Source of the DNA: Methylocystis sp. SC2
Lineage (GTDB): Bacteria > Pseudomonadota > Alphaproteobacteria > Rhizobiales > Beijerinckiaceae
Assembly (NCBI RefSeq): GCF_000304315.1
Contig: NC_018485.1
Coordinates: 528,501 to 592,500 of the forward strand
Length of the DNA stretch: 64,000 nt
Reading direction: 5' to 3'
Under the pieces are notes generated by a model. That model was not told the DNA's origin and made no database searches. It saw nothing but the letters and a program-made list of their open reading frames with translations. The stretch's first letter is position 1. Each line of letters starts with the position of its first letter. A program made the position numbers and the translations under genes. Shown piece after piece: positions 17,901 to 26,134 of the stretch.

Positions 17901-18626
17901 GCGCTGCAACAAGGGCGTGGAGAGCGTCTCCACTTCCGACAGCATGGCGTTGATGCGTCCGATCTCGGTCGCGGCGCCCGTGGCGACGACGACGCCCGTC
18001 CCCTGACCGTAGGTCACCACGGTCCCCGAATAGGCCATCGGCGCCCGATCTCCGAGCGGCGCATCCGCCATGACCGGCGCCGGGTCCTTGTCGACCGGCA
18101 GCGACTCGCCGGTGAGCGCCGACTCCTGCACTTTCAGAGATTTGACCCGGATGAGACGGATGTCCGCCGGAATTTTGTCGCCTGACTGCACATAGACGAT
18201 GTCGCCAGGCGCGACATCGGTCGCGTCGATGACGACGCGCCGCCCGTCTCGAATGACCGTCGCATGCAGCGACAGCATGTTGCGCACGGCCTCCATGGCC
18301 TGTTCGGCCTTGCCCTCCTGAATGAACCCGATGATCGCGTTAATGACGACGACCGCGACGATGACGGCGGTGTCGATCCAGTGCTGCATGAGCGCTGTCA
18401 CGACGGAAGCTGCGAGCAGCACATAAATCAATACGTTGTGGAACTGCAGCGCGAAGCGCATGAGCGCGCTGCGCCGCCTGCCGGCCGGGAGGCGATTGGG
18501 GCCATGCACGGCGAGCCGCCGTTCCGCCTCAGCCTGGCTCAAGCCCAAACGCGTCGCACCCAGGCGCTCGAGCGCCGCATCGGCTTCGATCGCCCAATAT
18601 TCCGTTCCTTCCGCCGAAGGCTGCAT
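14985..18626 (-). CDS. P2-type cation ATPase fused to an HlyD-like periplasmic adaptor
   Basis: A 1213-residue fusion. Residues 1-895 form a complete P2-type ATPase: cation_ATPase_N domain, TGES (172-175), SAIPEGLPA in helix 4 (287-294), the phosphorylation site DKTGT (332-336), KGAPE (464-468), TGDGVNDAP (635-643) and NGGEG in helix 5. Helix 6 reads NLITAV where calcium pumps have NLVTDG, so the ion is uncertain. After an Ala/Pro linker, residues 922-944 form an extra membrane helix. Residues ~945-1213 then look like a membrane-fusion/HlyD adaptor: a lipoyl half (IHAPAAGVVATLSCDVGAKVEAG), an Ala-rich coiled-coil hairpin (1008-1095), a second lipoyl half (IVAPFAGFVLERRAAVGARV) and a beta-barrel. 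Ten pump helices plus one place the adaptor in the periplasm. The ATG at 18626 has GGAGGAG upstream. Confidence 0.9.
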   Translation of the reverse strand: MQPSAEGTEYWAIEADAALERLGATRLGLSQAEAERRLAVHGPNRLPAGRRRSALMRFALQFHNVLIYVLLAASVVTALMQHWIDTAVIVAVVVINAIIGFIQEGKAEQAMEAVRNMLSLHATVIRDGRRVVIDATDVAPGDIVYVQSGDKIPADIRLIRVKSLKVQESALTGESLPVDKDPAPVMADAPLGDRAPMAYSGTVVTYGQGTGVVVATGAATEIGRINAMLSEVETLSTPLLQRMDEFARWLTVVILVVCAAVFAFGALVWGFDAGEMFMAAVGLAVSAIPEGLPAIITITLAIGVERMARRKAIIRQLPAVETLGAVTTICSDKTGTLTLNELIVRSIVISGGIYDTTGSGYDPHGGFLRNGKDVVVREDIHLTAALRPLALCNDAALRETDGAWSVEGDPTEGALLAAAVKGGVNLEKLALELPRTDEIPFESQHRFMATLHHDHDGAGYIFVKGAPERLLEMCFWEQGARGEQRPLDCACWLDRIIEMATRGQRVLAVASKQAAEGQQQLAFGDVESGLVFVGLIGLIDPPRPEAVDAIRACAIAGMSVKMITGDHAATAIAIARELGLNHPESVLTGRDLDAIGDEELGEAASATTVFARTSPEHKLRLVQALQKRGEVVAMTGDGVNDAPALKRADIGIAMGVKGTEAAKEASEMVLADDNFASIVHAVHEGRVVYENLKKTILYILPTNGGEGLTVIAAIAMGETLPVTPVQILWINLITAVTLGLALAFEPPTKGVMLRPPRASGEPILSRYFVWRIVFVSFLMLLATFGLYELEKARGMGLDSARTVAVNTLVACEIAYLFNARFLSESSLSLKGLFGSRAVLISVAIVIVLQAMFTYAPFMQALFNTTPLDPQIWWHIAGASVVLFLLVEVEKAIFRSPAAAPALRGVPAAPTGGAAAVVAPGEWVRPVVAGLLGLLIIGVSGAFYLHTRVSLTREEASAGRTVVVSGVIAQVAQTPIHAPAAGVVATLSCDVGAKVEAGETCATLAPSSSDAALAREKRALAAAERQLAQRQSAQAKAQANLEKLEARSASRAASRKALSAARRALARAQAQVARAEAEVALRREAATKAQADRAGAAIVAPFAGFVLERRAAVGARVETGAPLFMIGDARTIRLRGKAEGEGALTIAPGATALLTSEAVPGRTFSGKVTEVRRPAAPQSGARVDAVVEFENPDLALRPGMAASVRIDLEDRAVW

Positions 18627-18795
18627 GCTTAGGGCTCCTCCTCGCCGCTTCCCCCACACGCGCCGCCGGCCGCGTTCACTCAAATGGCCGCCGGACGGCC
18701 GAACCGGCGCCATTTACATATTATGGTTCGTCGGGAAGGGTTTGCAGCGCCCCATTTATAGCGGAGAAGCGCCGCCGAGGAGGCTCGCGAGGAGG

Positions 18796-19206
18796 CTAAA
18801 AGGCGTCGTTGGCGATGGAGCGCACGCAAACATCGCTGACAGTGTCGTCGGTCCGCTTCAATCCGATCCACGCGTCGACCGCGGCCGAGTCGAAACCCGC
18901 CTCGCAATGGTCGCCTATGCGCATCAGCGGGCGACGGATGAGCACCGGATCGACGATCATCATCACCAGCGCTTCTTGAGGCGTGACTTTGTCCGGGTCG
19001 ATCTCGCCGGATTTTATGCGCGGGGACGCGGCGTTGAACCATTGAGGCACGGGCTTGGCGCCGAAATAAGGACGCAGGCTGGACATGCTCCAAGGCTCGG
19101 TCAGGAGGTTTCGCGCCTCGACCTCATGTCCGGAGGCGACGAGCAGCGCCTTCTGACGCGCATTGCCGGCGCAGCCCGGCTTTTCGTAGAAGATGACATG
19201 AGCCAT
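18796..19206 (-). CDS. Nitrogenase-associated ArsC-like protein
   Basis: A 136-residue thioredoxin-fold protein of the ArsC/Spx superfamily, closest in pattern to the nitrogenase-associated protein family (TIGR01616). It starts MAHVIFYEKPGCAGNARQKALL, with one cysteine in the ArsC-type position and none at the second position of a CxxC. Further family-like segments are ARNLLTEPWSMSSLRPYFG, VPQWFNAASPRIKSGEID and PVLIRRPLMRIGDHCEAGFD. In diazotrophs such genes lie near nif genes; none is in this window. The actual activity is unknown, and arsenate reduction is not supported. Confidence 0.8.
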   Translation of the reverse strand: MAHVIFYEKPGCAGNARQKALLVASGHEVEARNLLTEPWSMSSLRPYFGAKPVPQWFNAASPRIKSGEIDPDKVTPQEALVMMIVDPVLIRRPLMRIGDHCEAGFDSAAVDAWIGLKRTDDTVSDVCVRSIANDAF

Positions 19207-19339
19207 CCGCGACCCCTCACATTGCGGCCCACCAGTCGCGACGCGAGCTTAGCGCGAAATTGTGCAGCGCGATACGGCTTCAGGCGAGCAAATTGCGAGC
19301 AGCCGCGCGGGCTTTCGCCGCTTCAACAGGCAGAGGGAG

Positions 19340-20062
19340 CTAGCGCGAGAGTCCCCAGACCATGTTCACGCGCGCCGAGAGACGCTCCCGGCCCGGACGC
19401 AAAGGAATCGCGGCGGCTCCCAGAGCCCCGGCGGCGTTCGCCGCATAGGCGCGCGGGCGCGCCTCGATCTCCTCGAGCGGACGAATTTCGATCACGCGGG
19501 ATAGCCGCAATCCGGCCGCCTCCGCATAGATCTTCGCCTGCCGCTCCGCATCCTTGACCGCTTCGCGCCGCAATGCGTCAAGCCGTTGCTTGGGATGCGC
19601 GATTTGGAAATCGACGCCTTCGAAGCTGTTGACGCCCTTGTCGATCAGAGCGCCGGCGATCTCGCCGGCCTTGTCGACCGGCGTCACGCGCACATGCAGA
19701 TCGTTTCGCGCGCGGAAAAACTTTTGTGATGTCTTGGGTTTGCCCGTCTTGGGGTCTCGCTCTTCGACAGTCACGGGCGCGAGCGTTACGCCTTGCGTCT
19801 GCACTTCAGCGTCGGGAACGCCTAATTTTTTGAGTTCGGCGAGAACAGCTTCGACCGCGCGCGCATTTTCCGCCGCGGCGTCGGCGGCCAGCGGCCGTTC
19901 GGTGACGACGCCGAAGCGCAAGATCGCCAGATCGGGCGCGACGTCCTCGTAAGCCTCGCCAATGACGGAGAGATTTGGAACGCCGTCCTTCAGCGTATCG
20001 GCGTTCCCCGCGGCCATGAACGACATCAGGCCGAGCGAAAGTGCGAAGAGCGAACGAATCAT
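19340..20062 (-). CDS. SIMPL domain (DUF541) periplasmic protein
   Basis: A 240-residue exported protein. The start MIRSLFALSLGLMSFMAAGNA is a signal peptide, and AGGA lies upstream of the ATG at 20062. The SIMPL domain follows: LSVIGEAYEDVAPDLAILRFGVVTE, then the helix rich in Ala and Glu (AENARAVEAVLAELKKLGV), DAEVQTQGVTLAPV and the C-terminal AVKDAERQAKIYAEAAGLRL. Family members form periplasmic or outer-membrane oligomers, and some (BP26, YggE) are linked to oxidative stress. Its own role is unknown. Confidence 0.87.
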   Translation of the reverse strand: MIRSLFALSLGLMSFMAAGNADTLKDGVPNLSVIGEAYEDVAPDLAILRFGVVTERPLAADAAAENARAVEAVLAELKKLGVPDAEVQTQGVTLAPVTVEERDPKTGKPKTSQKFFRARNDLHVRVTPVDKAGEIAGALIDKGVNSFEGVDFQIAHPKQRLDALRREAVKDAERQAKIYAEAAGLRLSRVIEIRPLEEIEARPRAYAANAAGALGAAAIPLRPGRERLSARVNMVWGLSR

Positions 20063-20194
20063 GGCATATCCTAGCAAAAGCTGCGCGCTAATAGCGCGTC
20101 AAAGCCGTAAAACCGCCGGCTAGCGGCGCTAACCCGAACCAGCATACAGAAGGCGGCGCCCGACCGTCGCCTCGCGTCCGCTCGAAAAGGCATC

Positions 20195-20878
20195 ATGCCC
20201 ACGCTTTATCATCACCCGCTCTGCCCCCATTCGCGATTTGTCCGGCTCGTCCTCTCCGAATATGGAATAGACGCAACGCTCATCGAGGAGCGCGTGAGCG
20301 ACCGCCGCCCAGAATTTCTCGCGCTTGATCCCGCCGGCCGCACGCCGGTCTTCGTCGACGACGACGGCCTCGTCGCGCCCGGCGCCAATCTCATCGCCGA
20401 ATATATAGACGAGACCTATGGCGCCGAACGTGGCGCGCAACGGCTCCTGCCGCAGGAAATGGCGGCGCGCATTGAAACGCGCCGACTCGTCGACTGGTTC
20501 AACGTCAAGTTTTTCGACGAAGTCACCAACTGGCTGATCACGGAGAAGGTCTACAAGCGCTTTGCGCCTCCGGGCGGCGCGCCCGACATGGACGTGGTGC
20601 GTGTGGCGCGCGCCAACATCCGGCACCATATGCGCTACATTGGCTATCTCACCAATGCGCGCAACTGGCTCGCGGGCGATCGTTTGACCTATGCCGACTT
20701 CGCAGCGGCCGCGCATATTTCATGCGCCGATTATCTTGGCGATGCGCCGTGGGACGAGGATGAGGCGGCGAAACACTGGTATCAACGCATCAAGTCACGC
20801 CCCGCGTTTCGTCCGCTGCTGTCCTATCGGGCCCCAGGCCTGACGCCCGGGCGCTACTATGCGGAGCTGGATTTCTAA
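20195..20878 (+). CDS. fzlA: FzlA-like glutathione S-transferase family cell-division protein
   Basis: A 227-residue GST-fold protein. The thioredoxin-like half (TLYHHPLCPHSRFVRLVLSEYG, DPAGRTPVFVDDDGLVAPGANLIAEYI) is followed by an all-helical half ending PGLTPGRYYAELDF. In Caulobacter, FzlA binds FtsZ and activates septal wall synthesis through a conserved C-terminal tail; the tail here resembles it. Most FzlA proteins do not bind glutathione. The gene is near queG, as in several relatives, but here a sensor kinase gene separates them. A general GST is the alternative. The symbol rests on my recollection of the tail and neighbourhood. Confidence 0.7.
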   Translation: MPTLYHHPLCPHSRFVRLVLSEYGIDATLIEERVSDRRPEFLALDPAGRTPVFVDDDGLVAPGANLIAEYIDETYGAERGAQRLLPQEMAARIETRRLVDWFNVKFFDEVTNWLITEKVYKRFAPPGGAPDMDVVRVARANIRHHMRYIGYLTNARNWLAGDRLTYADFAAAAHISCADYLGDAPWDEDEAAKHWYQRIKSRPAFRPLLSYRAPGLTPGRYYAELDF

Positions 20879-21005
20879 GCGACGCTGTTTGATCGGCCGC
20901 GCCTGATCCGAAGGCTCAAGCGCCGCTGTTGCGTGCCGCACTGCGGCCGCGCTTGACAACCATCGGGTGGAATGAGGCAAGTAGCCGTCAATACGGGAAC
21001 ATCGT

Positions 21006-22211
21006 ATGAGCGCACCCAGCGACCGCGAGAATGAGAAAGTGCGGTCGACGCCCGCCGAAGGCGGCGAACCATCGCCCGCGCTCCAGCGTCGGATCCGGCA
21101 GCAGGAAATTTTGGCGGAGCTCGGCGTCTCGGCCCTCCAAGGCGCTTCGCTCGATCAGCTGCTGACGGATACAGTACAACTTACGGCGCAAGGACTGGAT
21201 GCGGACTTCTGCAAAGTGCTGGAGCTGCTCCCGTCCGAGAACCAGTTTCTGGTGCGCGCCGGCGTCGGCTGGAGTCGCGGCGTGGTGGGCGTCGCGAAAG
21301 TCGGCGCGGATCTCGATTCGCCTGCCGGATATGCATTACGCAGCGGCCAACCGGTCATCTCCAATCACCTCGAAATGGAGACGCGGTTCAGGACTCCGGA
21401 ATTGCTGCGTCAGCATGGCGTTCGCCGGGCGATGAACGTCATCCTGCAGGGTGACGGAAAGCCCTTTGGCGTCCTCGAAGTCGACAGCCGCTCGCCGGCC
21501 GATTTCAGGGAGCAGGATATCGCCTTTCTGCAGGGCGCGGCGAATCTTCTTGGCATGGCGATCGAACGCGAGCGGGAAGAGCGCAAGCTAAGAGCGGCGC
21601 TCGCGCGCAACGAAGCGCTGCTCAAAGAAATGAATCATCGCGTGAAGAACAGCCTTTCCATCGTCAGCAGCATGCTCCGCCTGCAAGCCAACGACGCCGG
21701 CGACGAAGGGGTGTCCGAACTTCTCAACGAAGCGTCTCACCGCGTCGAAGCGATCGCAAAGGCGCACGACCAGCTGTCTCGTGGCTCGGACGTCGAGTGC
21801 ATGGACGTTGGCAAATATATTGAAGCGCTGTGTCACGATTTGGATGAAAGCGTCGCGCAGTGCGACGTGCGCACCGAGATCGAAGAAGGGATCGTCATCG
21901 CAACCGACCGGGCGGTTTCGACTGCGCTGATCGTTAACGAGCTCATCGCCAATGCGGCGAAATACGCTTATGAAAGCCAGTCGGGAATCATTTCGGTGAC
22001 GGTCGCGCGCCAGGGCGCTGAGAATTTCACTGTTTCCGTGGGCGACGAAGGCGCAGGAATGCCCGATGACGTCGCGCCGCTCGATCGCAAAGGGCTCGGC
22101 ATGCGGATCATCGCGTCGTTTACCCGCCAACTCAGTGCGACGATCGAAATGAAAAAGCATGATCCTGGCGCCGAGTTCATCGTCTCGATCCCTCTTCAAG
22201 CGCCCACCTGA
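21006..22211 (+). CDS. GAF domain sensor histidine kinase (HisKA_2 type)
   Basis: A 401-residue cytoplasmic kinase without membrane helices. Residues ~40-190 form a GAF domain (ILAELGVSALQGASLDQLL...FGVLEVDSRSPADFREQDIAFL). The dimerisation/phosphoacceptor segment KEMNHRVKNSLSIVSSMLRLQA (~212-235) has the HRVKNSL signature of the HisKA_2/HWE group. The ATPase domain shows NELIANAAKYAY (N box), VGDEGAGMPDD (G1) and GLGMRII (G2). Such kinases in alphaproteobacteria often feed the PhyR/EcfG stress response or light and redox sensing. No response regulator adjoins it. A TTGACA-like hexamer lies about 50 bases upstream. Confidence 0.9.
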   Translation: MSAPSDRENEKVRSTPAEGGEPSPALQRRIRQQEILAELGVSALQGASLDQLLTDTVQLTAQGLDADFCKVLELLPSENQFLVRAGVGWSRGVVGVAKVGADLDSPAGYALRSGQPVISNHLEMETRFRTPELLRQHGVRRAMNVILQGDGKPFGVLEVDSRSPADFREQDIAFLQGAANLLGMAIEREREERKLRAALARNEALLKEMNHRVKNSLSIVSSMLRLQANDAGDEGVSELLNEASHRVEAIAKAHDQLSRGSDVECMDVGKYIEALCHDLDESVAQCDVRTEIEEGIVIATDRAVSTALIVNELIANAAKYAYESQSGIISVTVARQGAENFTVSVGDEGAGMPDDVAPLDRKGLGMRIIASFTRQLSATIEMKKHDPGAEFIVSIPLQAPT

Positions 22212-22212
22212 C

Positions 22213-23394
22213 ATGCACGCGCCTGTCCCGAACGCAACGATGGGTTCGCCGGCAGTTTATGATGTTCGATCGCCTGCGGCTCCGGCGCTGGAGGAGGAAA
22301 TTCGCGCCCATGCGTTCAAGCTTGGCTTCGACGTCTGCCGCTTCGCGCGGGCGGATGTTGCGCCGGAGCAGGGCGAGCGGCTGCGCGAATGGCTGCGGAA
22401 TGGCGCGCACGGCGACATGGCCTGGATGCGCGAGACGGCCGAGCGGCGGGCCGCGCCGCGCGCGCTCTGGCCCGAAGCGGCAAGTCTCGTCATGCTCGGC
22501 CTGAACTATGGGCCGGACGGAGATCCGCTCGCTTCGCTGACGAAACCGGCTTGCGCGACGATCTCAGTCTATGCGCGCAACCGCGACTATCACGACGTCA
22601 TCAAGGGCCGGCTGAAACAGCTCGCCGGATTCATCCTCGGCCGCGCCGGCGCCGGCGACGCCAAGGTTTTCGTCGACACCGCGCCCGTCATGGAAAAGCC
22701 GCTCGCGCAGACGGCCGGCGTCGGCTGGCAGGGCAAACATACGAATCTCGTGTCACGCGAATTCGGCTCGTGGCTCTTTCTGGGCGCGATTTTCACAACT
22801 CTTCGCCTCGAAGCGGACCCGCCCGAGCGCGATCATTGCGGCTCATGCGCCAAATGTCTCGACGTTTGCCCGACGGCGGCCTTCCCCACGCCGTACCGGC
22901 TCGATGCGCGGCGCTGCATTTCCTATCTGACGATCGAGCACAAGGGCCCTATTCCCCTCGAATTTCGGGCCAAGATCGGCAATCGCATCTACGGCTGTGA
23001 CGATTGTCTCGCGGTCTGCCCCTGGAACAAATACGCGCGCGCCGGACGCGAAGCGAAGCTTGCCGCGCGCCCCGAATTCGACGCCCCGCCGCTTGCAGAA
23101 TTGGCGCGCCTCGACGACGCGGCGTTCCGAGCGCATTTTTCGGGTTCCCCCATCAAACGCGTCGGACGGGACCGCTTCTTGCGCAATGTTCTGATCGCCA
23201 TCGGCAATTCGGCCCGGCCCGAGCTTGCTGCAGAGGCCGAGCGGTTGACCGAGGACTCCGCCGCCCTTGTTCGCGGCGCCGCCGTCTGGGCGCTCGTCAG
23301 ACTGGCGCCGACGCGAGCGGCGGAGCTGCGTTCCCACCGACTGGCGGCCGAACCCGAGACGGCGGTCCGCCAGGAGTGGCGCCAAACGGCTTGA
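22213..23394 (+). CDS. queG: Epoxyqueuosine reductase QueG
   Basis: Cobalamin-dependent enzyme for the last step of queuosine synthesis in tRNA. 393 residues. The N-terminal corrinoid-binding part shows LGFDVCRFARADVAP, HGDMAWM and TAGVGWQGKHTNLVSREFGSWLFLG. The catalytic Asp is probably in VFVDTAPVMEKPLAQ. Two [4Fe-4S] sites follow: CGSCAKCLDVCPTAAF with a later RRCISYLTIEH, and CDDCLAVCPWN. The C-terminal HEAT-like region is as usual. I start it at the ATG two bases after the kinase stop; a second ATG at 22243 is possible. Confidence 0.95.
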   Translation: MHAPVPNATMGSPAVYDVRSPAAPALEEEIRAHAFKLGFDVCRFARADVAPEQGERLREWLRNGAHGDMAWMRETAERRAAPRALWPEAASLVMLGLNYGPDGDPLASLTKPACATISVYARNRDYHDVIKGRLKQLAGFILGRAGAGDAKVFVDTAPVMEKPLAQTAGVGWQGKHTNLVSREFGSWLFLGAIFTTLRLEADPPERDHCGSCAKCLDVCPTAAFPTPYRLDARRCISYLTIEHKGPIPLEFRAKIGNRIYGCDDCLAVCPWNKYARAGREAKLAARPEFDAPPLAELARLDDAAFRAHFSGSPIKRVGRDRFLRNVLIAIGNSARPELAAEAERLTEDSAALVRGAAVWALVRLAPTRAAELRSHRLAAEPETAVRQEWRQTA

Positions 23395-23524
23395 AACAGG
23401 CAAAAGCGCCACAGTCGCCTAAAAATCGGGGTCTTTCCCAGGTTTACTGCGTTGCGGCAGGCTACTCGCCGGCGATTTCGTTCTAATCTCTATCGAAGAT
23501 CCCCTACTCAACCGCACCTTCGCC

Positions 23525-24754
23525 ATGTCTGTCCTTTCGCGCCGCAACGCCGACGAACCCGCAGAGGAGGCTTCCCGCCTTCTGCTGCGGATTGGCGTGT
23601 TTTTGCTGTTCGTGATCTCGCTCATCGCGCCCATTTTGGCGCGTCAGACGGTTTATGTGCTGCTGCCGATCGGCGCGGCGTTGCTGCTCGCCGCCGCCAC
23701 ATTGACGCCGGAGGAGGGGTCGGGGCGCTCGATGCGCTCGATCTTGCTCTCGCCGCCCTTTCTCGCCGCTCTGTTGCTCGCCGCCTGGACGGCGCTCTCG
23801 CTGCTCTGGACCCCGTTCGAGGGACCGGCGGAACGCTTCGCAAAAATCACGGCGACGCTCGCCCTGGTTGCGCTCGCCACCGGATTTCTGCCGCTGCGCA
23901 CCAAAACCTCGAATCTCAACCTGTTGCCGATCGGCGTCGCCGCGGCGACGATTGCGCTTGCCGCCGTCACTTTGCTGGTGAAGCCGCAATACACGCTCGA
24001 CGACATTCTCGATGTCGGACCGCTTGGCCGCGCCGGACTCGGACTGGCCCTGCTCGTCTGGCCGGCCATGGGCGCCCTCGCCGTCCGCGGCCGGTGGTAT
24101 TCGGCGGCCGCCCTCGCGGCGGCGACGGCGATCGCCTGCTATCTTTCCGGCGCCCCGAACGGCGTGCCGGCGCTGGCCATCGGAGCGGCTGCTTTCGCGG
24201 CCGCTTTCGGCCGGGCCCGGCTGATGTCCATCGTCTTTGCGACGCTGATGGCGGCGATCGTGCTGCTCGCGCCGCTGACCGCCTATGCGGCGCATCTGAT
24301 CTGGCCCGAACGTACGCCCGGCTTCTTCCGACATCTCGCCTTTTGGGGCCAGATGATCGAAGCGGACGGCTGGCGGACATTGATCGGACACGGCTTTGGC
24401 GCGGCCACCTGGGGCGTGCTCGGCGGCTATCTGACGCCGGCGACGCCGCGCAGCCTGATCTTCAAGATCTGGTTCGACCTCGGCGCGCTCGGCGCCGCCG
24501 CGGCGGCGCTCGTCGCGGCCCGCACCAGCCTGTTCGTCGGCCAATCGCGTCCGGCGCTCGCGCCCTTCCTTCTGGGCGGGCTTGGCGCGGGATTCGCCAT
24601 TTGCCTGTTCGGTCCCGCGGCCGAGCAGCTGTGGTGGCTGACCCTCGCCGGGCTCGACGCCATCGCCTTTGCGCTCGTGATGCGCGGACAATTTCGGAAA
24701 CGTCGCCCGCGCCTGCCGATCGGCTGGAGCGCGCCTGCCGAGGACCAAGCATAG
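23525..24754 (+). CDS. Polytopic membrane protein, O-antigen ligase/polymerase-like
   Basis: A 409-residue protein with about ten membrane helices. The arrangement of helices, the ALSLLWTPFEGPAERFAK segment after helix 3-4, the large loop with LIWPERTPGFFRHLAFWGQMIEADGWRTLIGHGFGAATWGVL and the following short helices resemble the Wzy/WaaL O-antigen polymerase/ligase family. No glycan genes adjoin it. A WD40 protein gene starts two bases after its stop, and the pair looks like an operon. Function uncertain. Confidence 0.75.
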   Translation: MSVLSRRNADEPAEEASRLLLRIGVFLLFVISLIAPILARQTVYVLLPIGAALLLAAATLTPEEGSGRSMRSILLSPPFLAALLLAAWTALSLLWTPFEGPAERFAKITATLALVALATGFLPLRTKTSNLNLLPIGVAAATIALAAVTLLVKPQYTLDDILDVGPLGRAGLGLALLVWPAMGALAVRGRWYSAAALAAATAIACYLSGAPNGVPALAIGAAAFAAAFGRARLMSIVFATLMAAIVLLAPLTAYAAHLIWPERTPGFFRHLAFWGQMIEADGWRTLIGHGFGAATWGVLGGYLTPATPRSLIFKIWFDLGALGAAAAALVAARTSLFVGQSRPALAPFLLGGLGAGFAICLFGPAAEQLWWLTLAGLDAIAFALVMRGQFRKRRPRLPIGWSAPAEDQA

Positions 24755-24756
24755 AA

Positions 24757-25761
24757 GTGACGCTGTCTTCAACGCTCGTCGACAAGGTCGAAACTCTCGG
24801 GCTTCATGAGCCTGTCGCCGCCGCGGCGTTCCTCTGCGGCGCGCCGGTTTTCGCGCTCGCCGACGGGACGCTGCATTTCGGCGACGGCGCGGCGGGACGC
24901 CGCATTCCGGCCCATCAAGACGCGGCCATCCTCGTCGTCGCGCAGGACGGCGACCGGCTCATCACCGGCGGAGACGACGGTCGGGTTGTGGCGACCGACG
25001 CGAGAGGCGACGTCAAGGTCTTCGGCGACGAAAAGGGCAAATGGATCGACGCCGTCGCCGCGCGTGGCGGCGCGGTGGCGTGGACAGCCGGAAAGGTGGC
25101 GCGCGCACGCTCGGCCAAGGGCGAGGAGAAGTCGCTGGATCTGCCGTCAAGCGCGCGCGGCCTCGCCTTTTTCCCTAAAGGCTACCGGCTGGCGATCGCC
25201 CATTACGGCGGCGCGACTTTATGGTTCCCGAACGCCGGAAAGCCGGAGGCGCTCGCCTGGGCGGGCTCGCACCTTGACGCGACGATCTCTCCCGACGGGC
25301 GCTTTCTCGTCACCTCGATGCAGGAGAACACGCTGCACGGCTGGCGCCTCGCTGATTCCAAGCACATGCGGATGGCCGGATATCCCGGAAAGACGCGCAG
25401 CTTCTCCTGGTCGCATGACGGGAAATGGCTGGCCACCTCGGGCGCCGACGCCTGCATCGTCTGGCCGTTTTCGGGCAAGGATGGGCCGATGGGCCAGGCG
25501 CCGCGCGAATGCGGCGTGCGTTCGGCGATCGCGACGCGCGTCGCCTTCCATCCCGCCGCGCTGGTCATAGCGATCGGTTACGACGACGGCCTTGTCATGC
25601 TGGCGCGGCTTTCCGACGGTTCCGAAATTCTCGTCCGCCGTCCGGCGCGGGATGAGGGCCGCGCGCGGATCAGCGCGCTCGCCTGGGACGAGAAGGGCGC
25701 GCGGCTCGCCTTCGGCGCGGAGAACGGCGACGCGGGCGTGCTGAGCCTGCCGAAGGGGTAA
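24757..25761 (+). CDS. WD40 repeat protein
   Basis: A 334-residue beta-propeller. A GTG at 24757, two bases after the preceding stop, begins VTLSSTLVDKVETLGLHEP. Seven blade-like repeats follow, for example HQDAAILVVAQDGDRLITGGDDGRV, DATISPDGRFLVTSMQENTLHGW, SFSWSHDGKWLATSGADACIVW and ISALAWDEKGARLAFGAENGDAGVL. No signal peptide or catalytic residues; it is a scaffold or binding protein. Tight spacing suggests it works with the membrane protein upstream. The open frame continues upstream of the GTG, but that extension lies antiparallel in sense to the membrane gene's real frame and is low-complexity. Confidence 0.85.
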   Translation: MTLSSTLVDKVETLGLHEPVAAAAFLCGAPVFALADGTLHFGDGAAGRRIPAHQDAAILVVAQDGDRLITGGDDGRVVATDARGDVKVFGDEKGKWIDAVAARGGAVAWTAGKVARARSAKGEEKSLDLPSSARGLAFFPKGYRLAIAHYGGATLWFPNAGKPEALAWAGSHLDATISPDGRFLVTSMQENTLHGWRLADSKHMRMAGYPGKTRSFSWSHDGKWLATSGADACIVWPFSGKDGPMGQAPRECGVRSAIATRVAFHPAALVIAIGYDDGLVMLARLSDGSEILVRRPARDEGRARISALAWDEKGARLAFGAENGDAGVLSLPKG

Positions 25762-25850
25762 GCGGAGAGCCGGCCAAGGCAGGAACTCCCGTCGACAGAA
25801 CAGGTTAAAGCCGTGTCCCCTCGCGCCGCGCAACGGTTAGGAAGACGGCA

Positions 25851-26081
25851 ATGACCCTGCACACCGACAGCGATCCGCACCAGCACGTTCAGAGAATTCA
25901 GAATCGCCTCCAGGAGACGATCAACCACCTGCGCGAAGACATCGCGAAGGTCGAGGAGCCGCAGCTCAAGGCCATGTTCGAGACCTCCGCCGAGGTTCTA
26001 ACGGGGTTGAAAAAGGCCTACAGCGACTACGAGGAAAAGAAGGAGCCGGCCTGGCCCGGCGGGCGCGAACTGCACAGCTGA
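25851..26081 (+). CDS. Small conserved helical protein of unknown function
   Basis: A 76-residue, highly charged, probably all-helical cytoplasmic protein: residues 10-60 (HVQRIQNRLQETINHLREDI...MFETSAEVLTGLKKAYSDYEEK) fit an amphipathic coiled coil. The ATG has AGGAAG about seven bases upstream. No known motif. The composition matches its neighbours, so I take it as native. Function unknown. Confidence 0.75.
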   Translation: MTLHTDSDPHQHVQRIQNRLQETINHLREDIAKVEEPQLKAMFETSAEVLTGLKKAYSDYEEKKEPAWPGGRELHS

Positions 26082-26134
26082 AGAGCTGAAGAGAGCGGTT
26101 TGCATTGGCGGCGTGAAGCGCGGACATTCCTGTC

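Noticed and set aside
23452..25761. One 769-residue frame covering the membrane protein and the WD40 protein
   Set aside because: Only its last third is a real protein (WD40 from GTG 24757). The front part is an Arg/Ala-rich shadow of the membrane protein in another frame.
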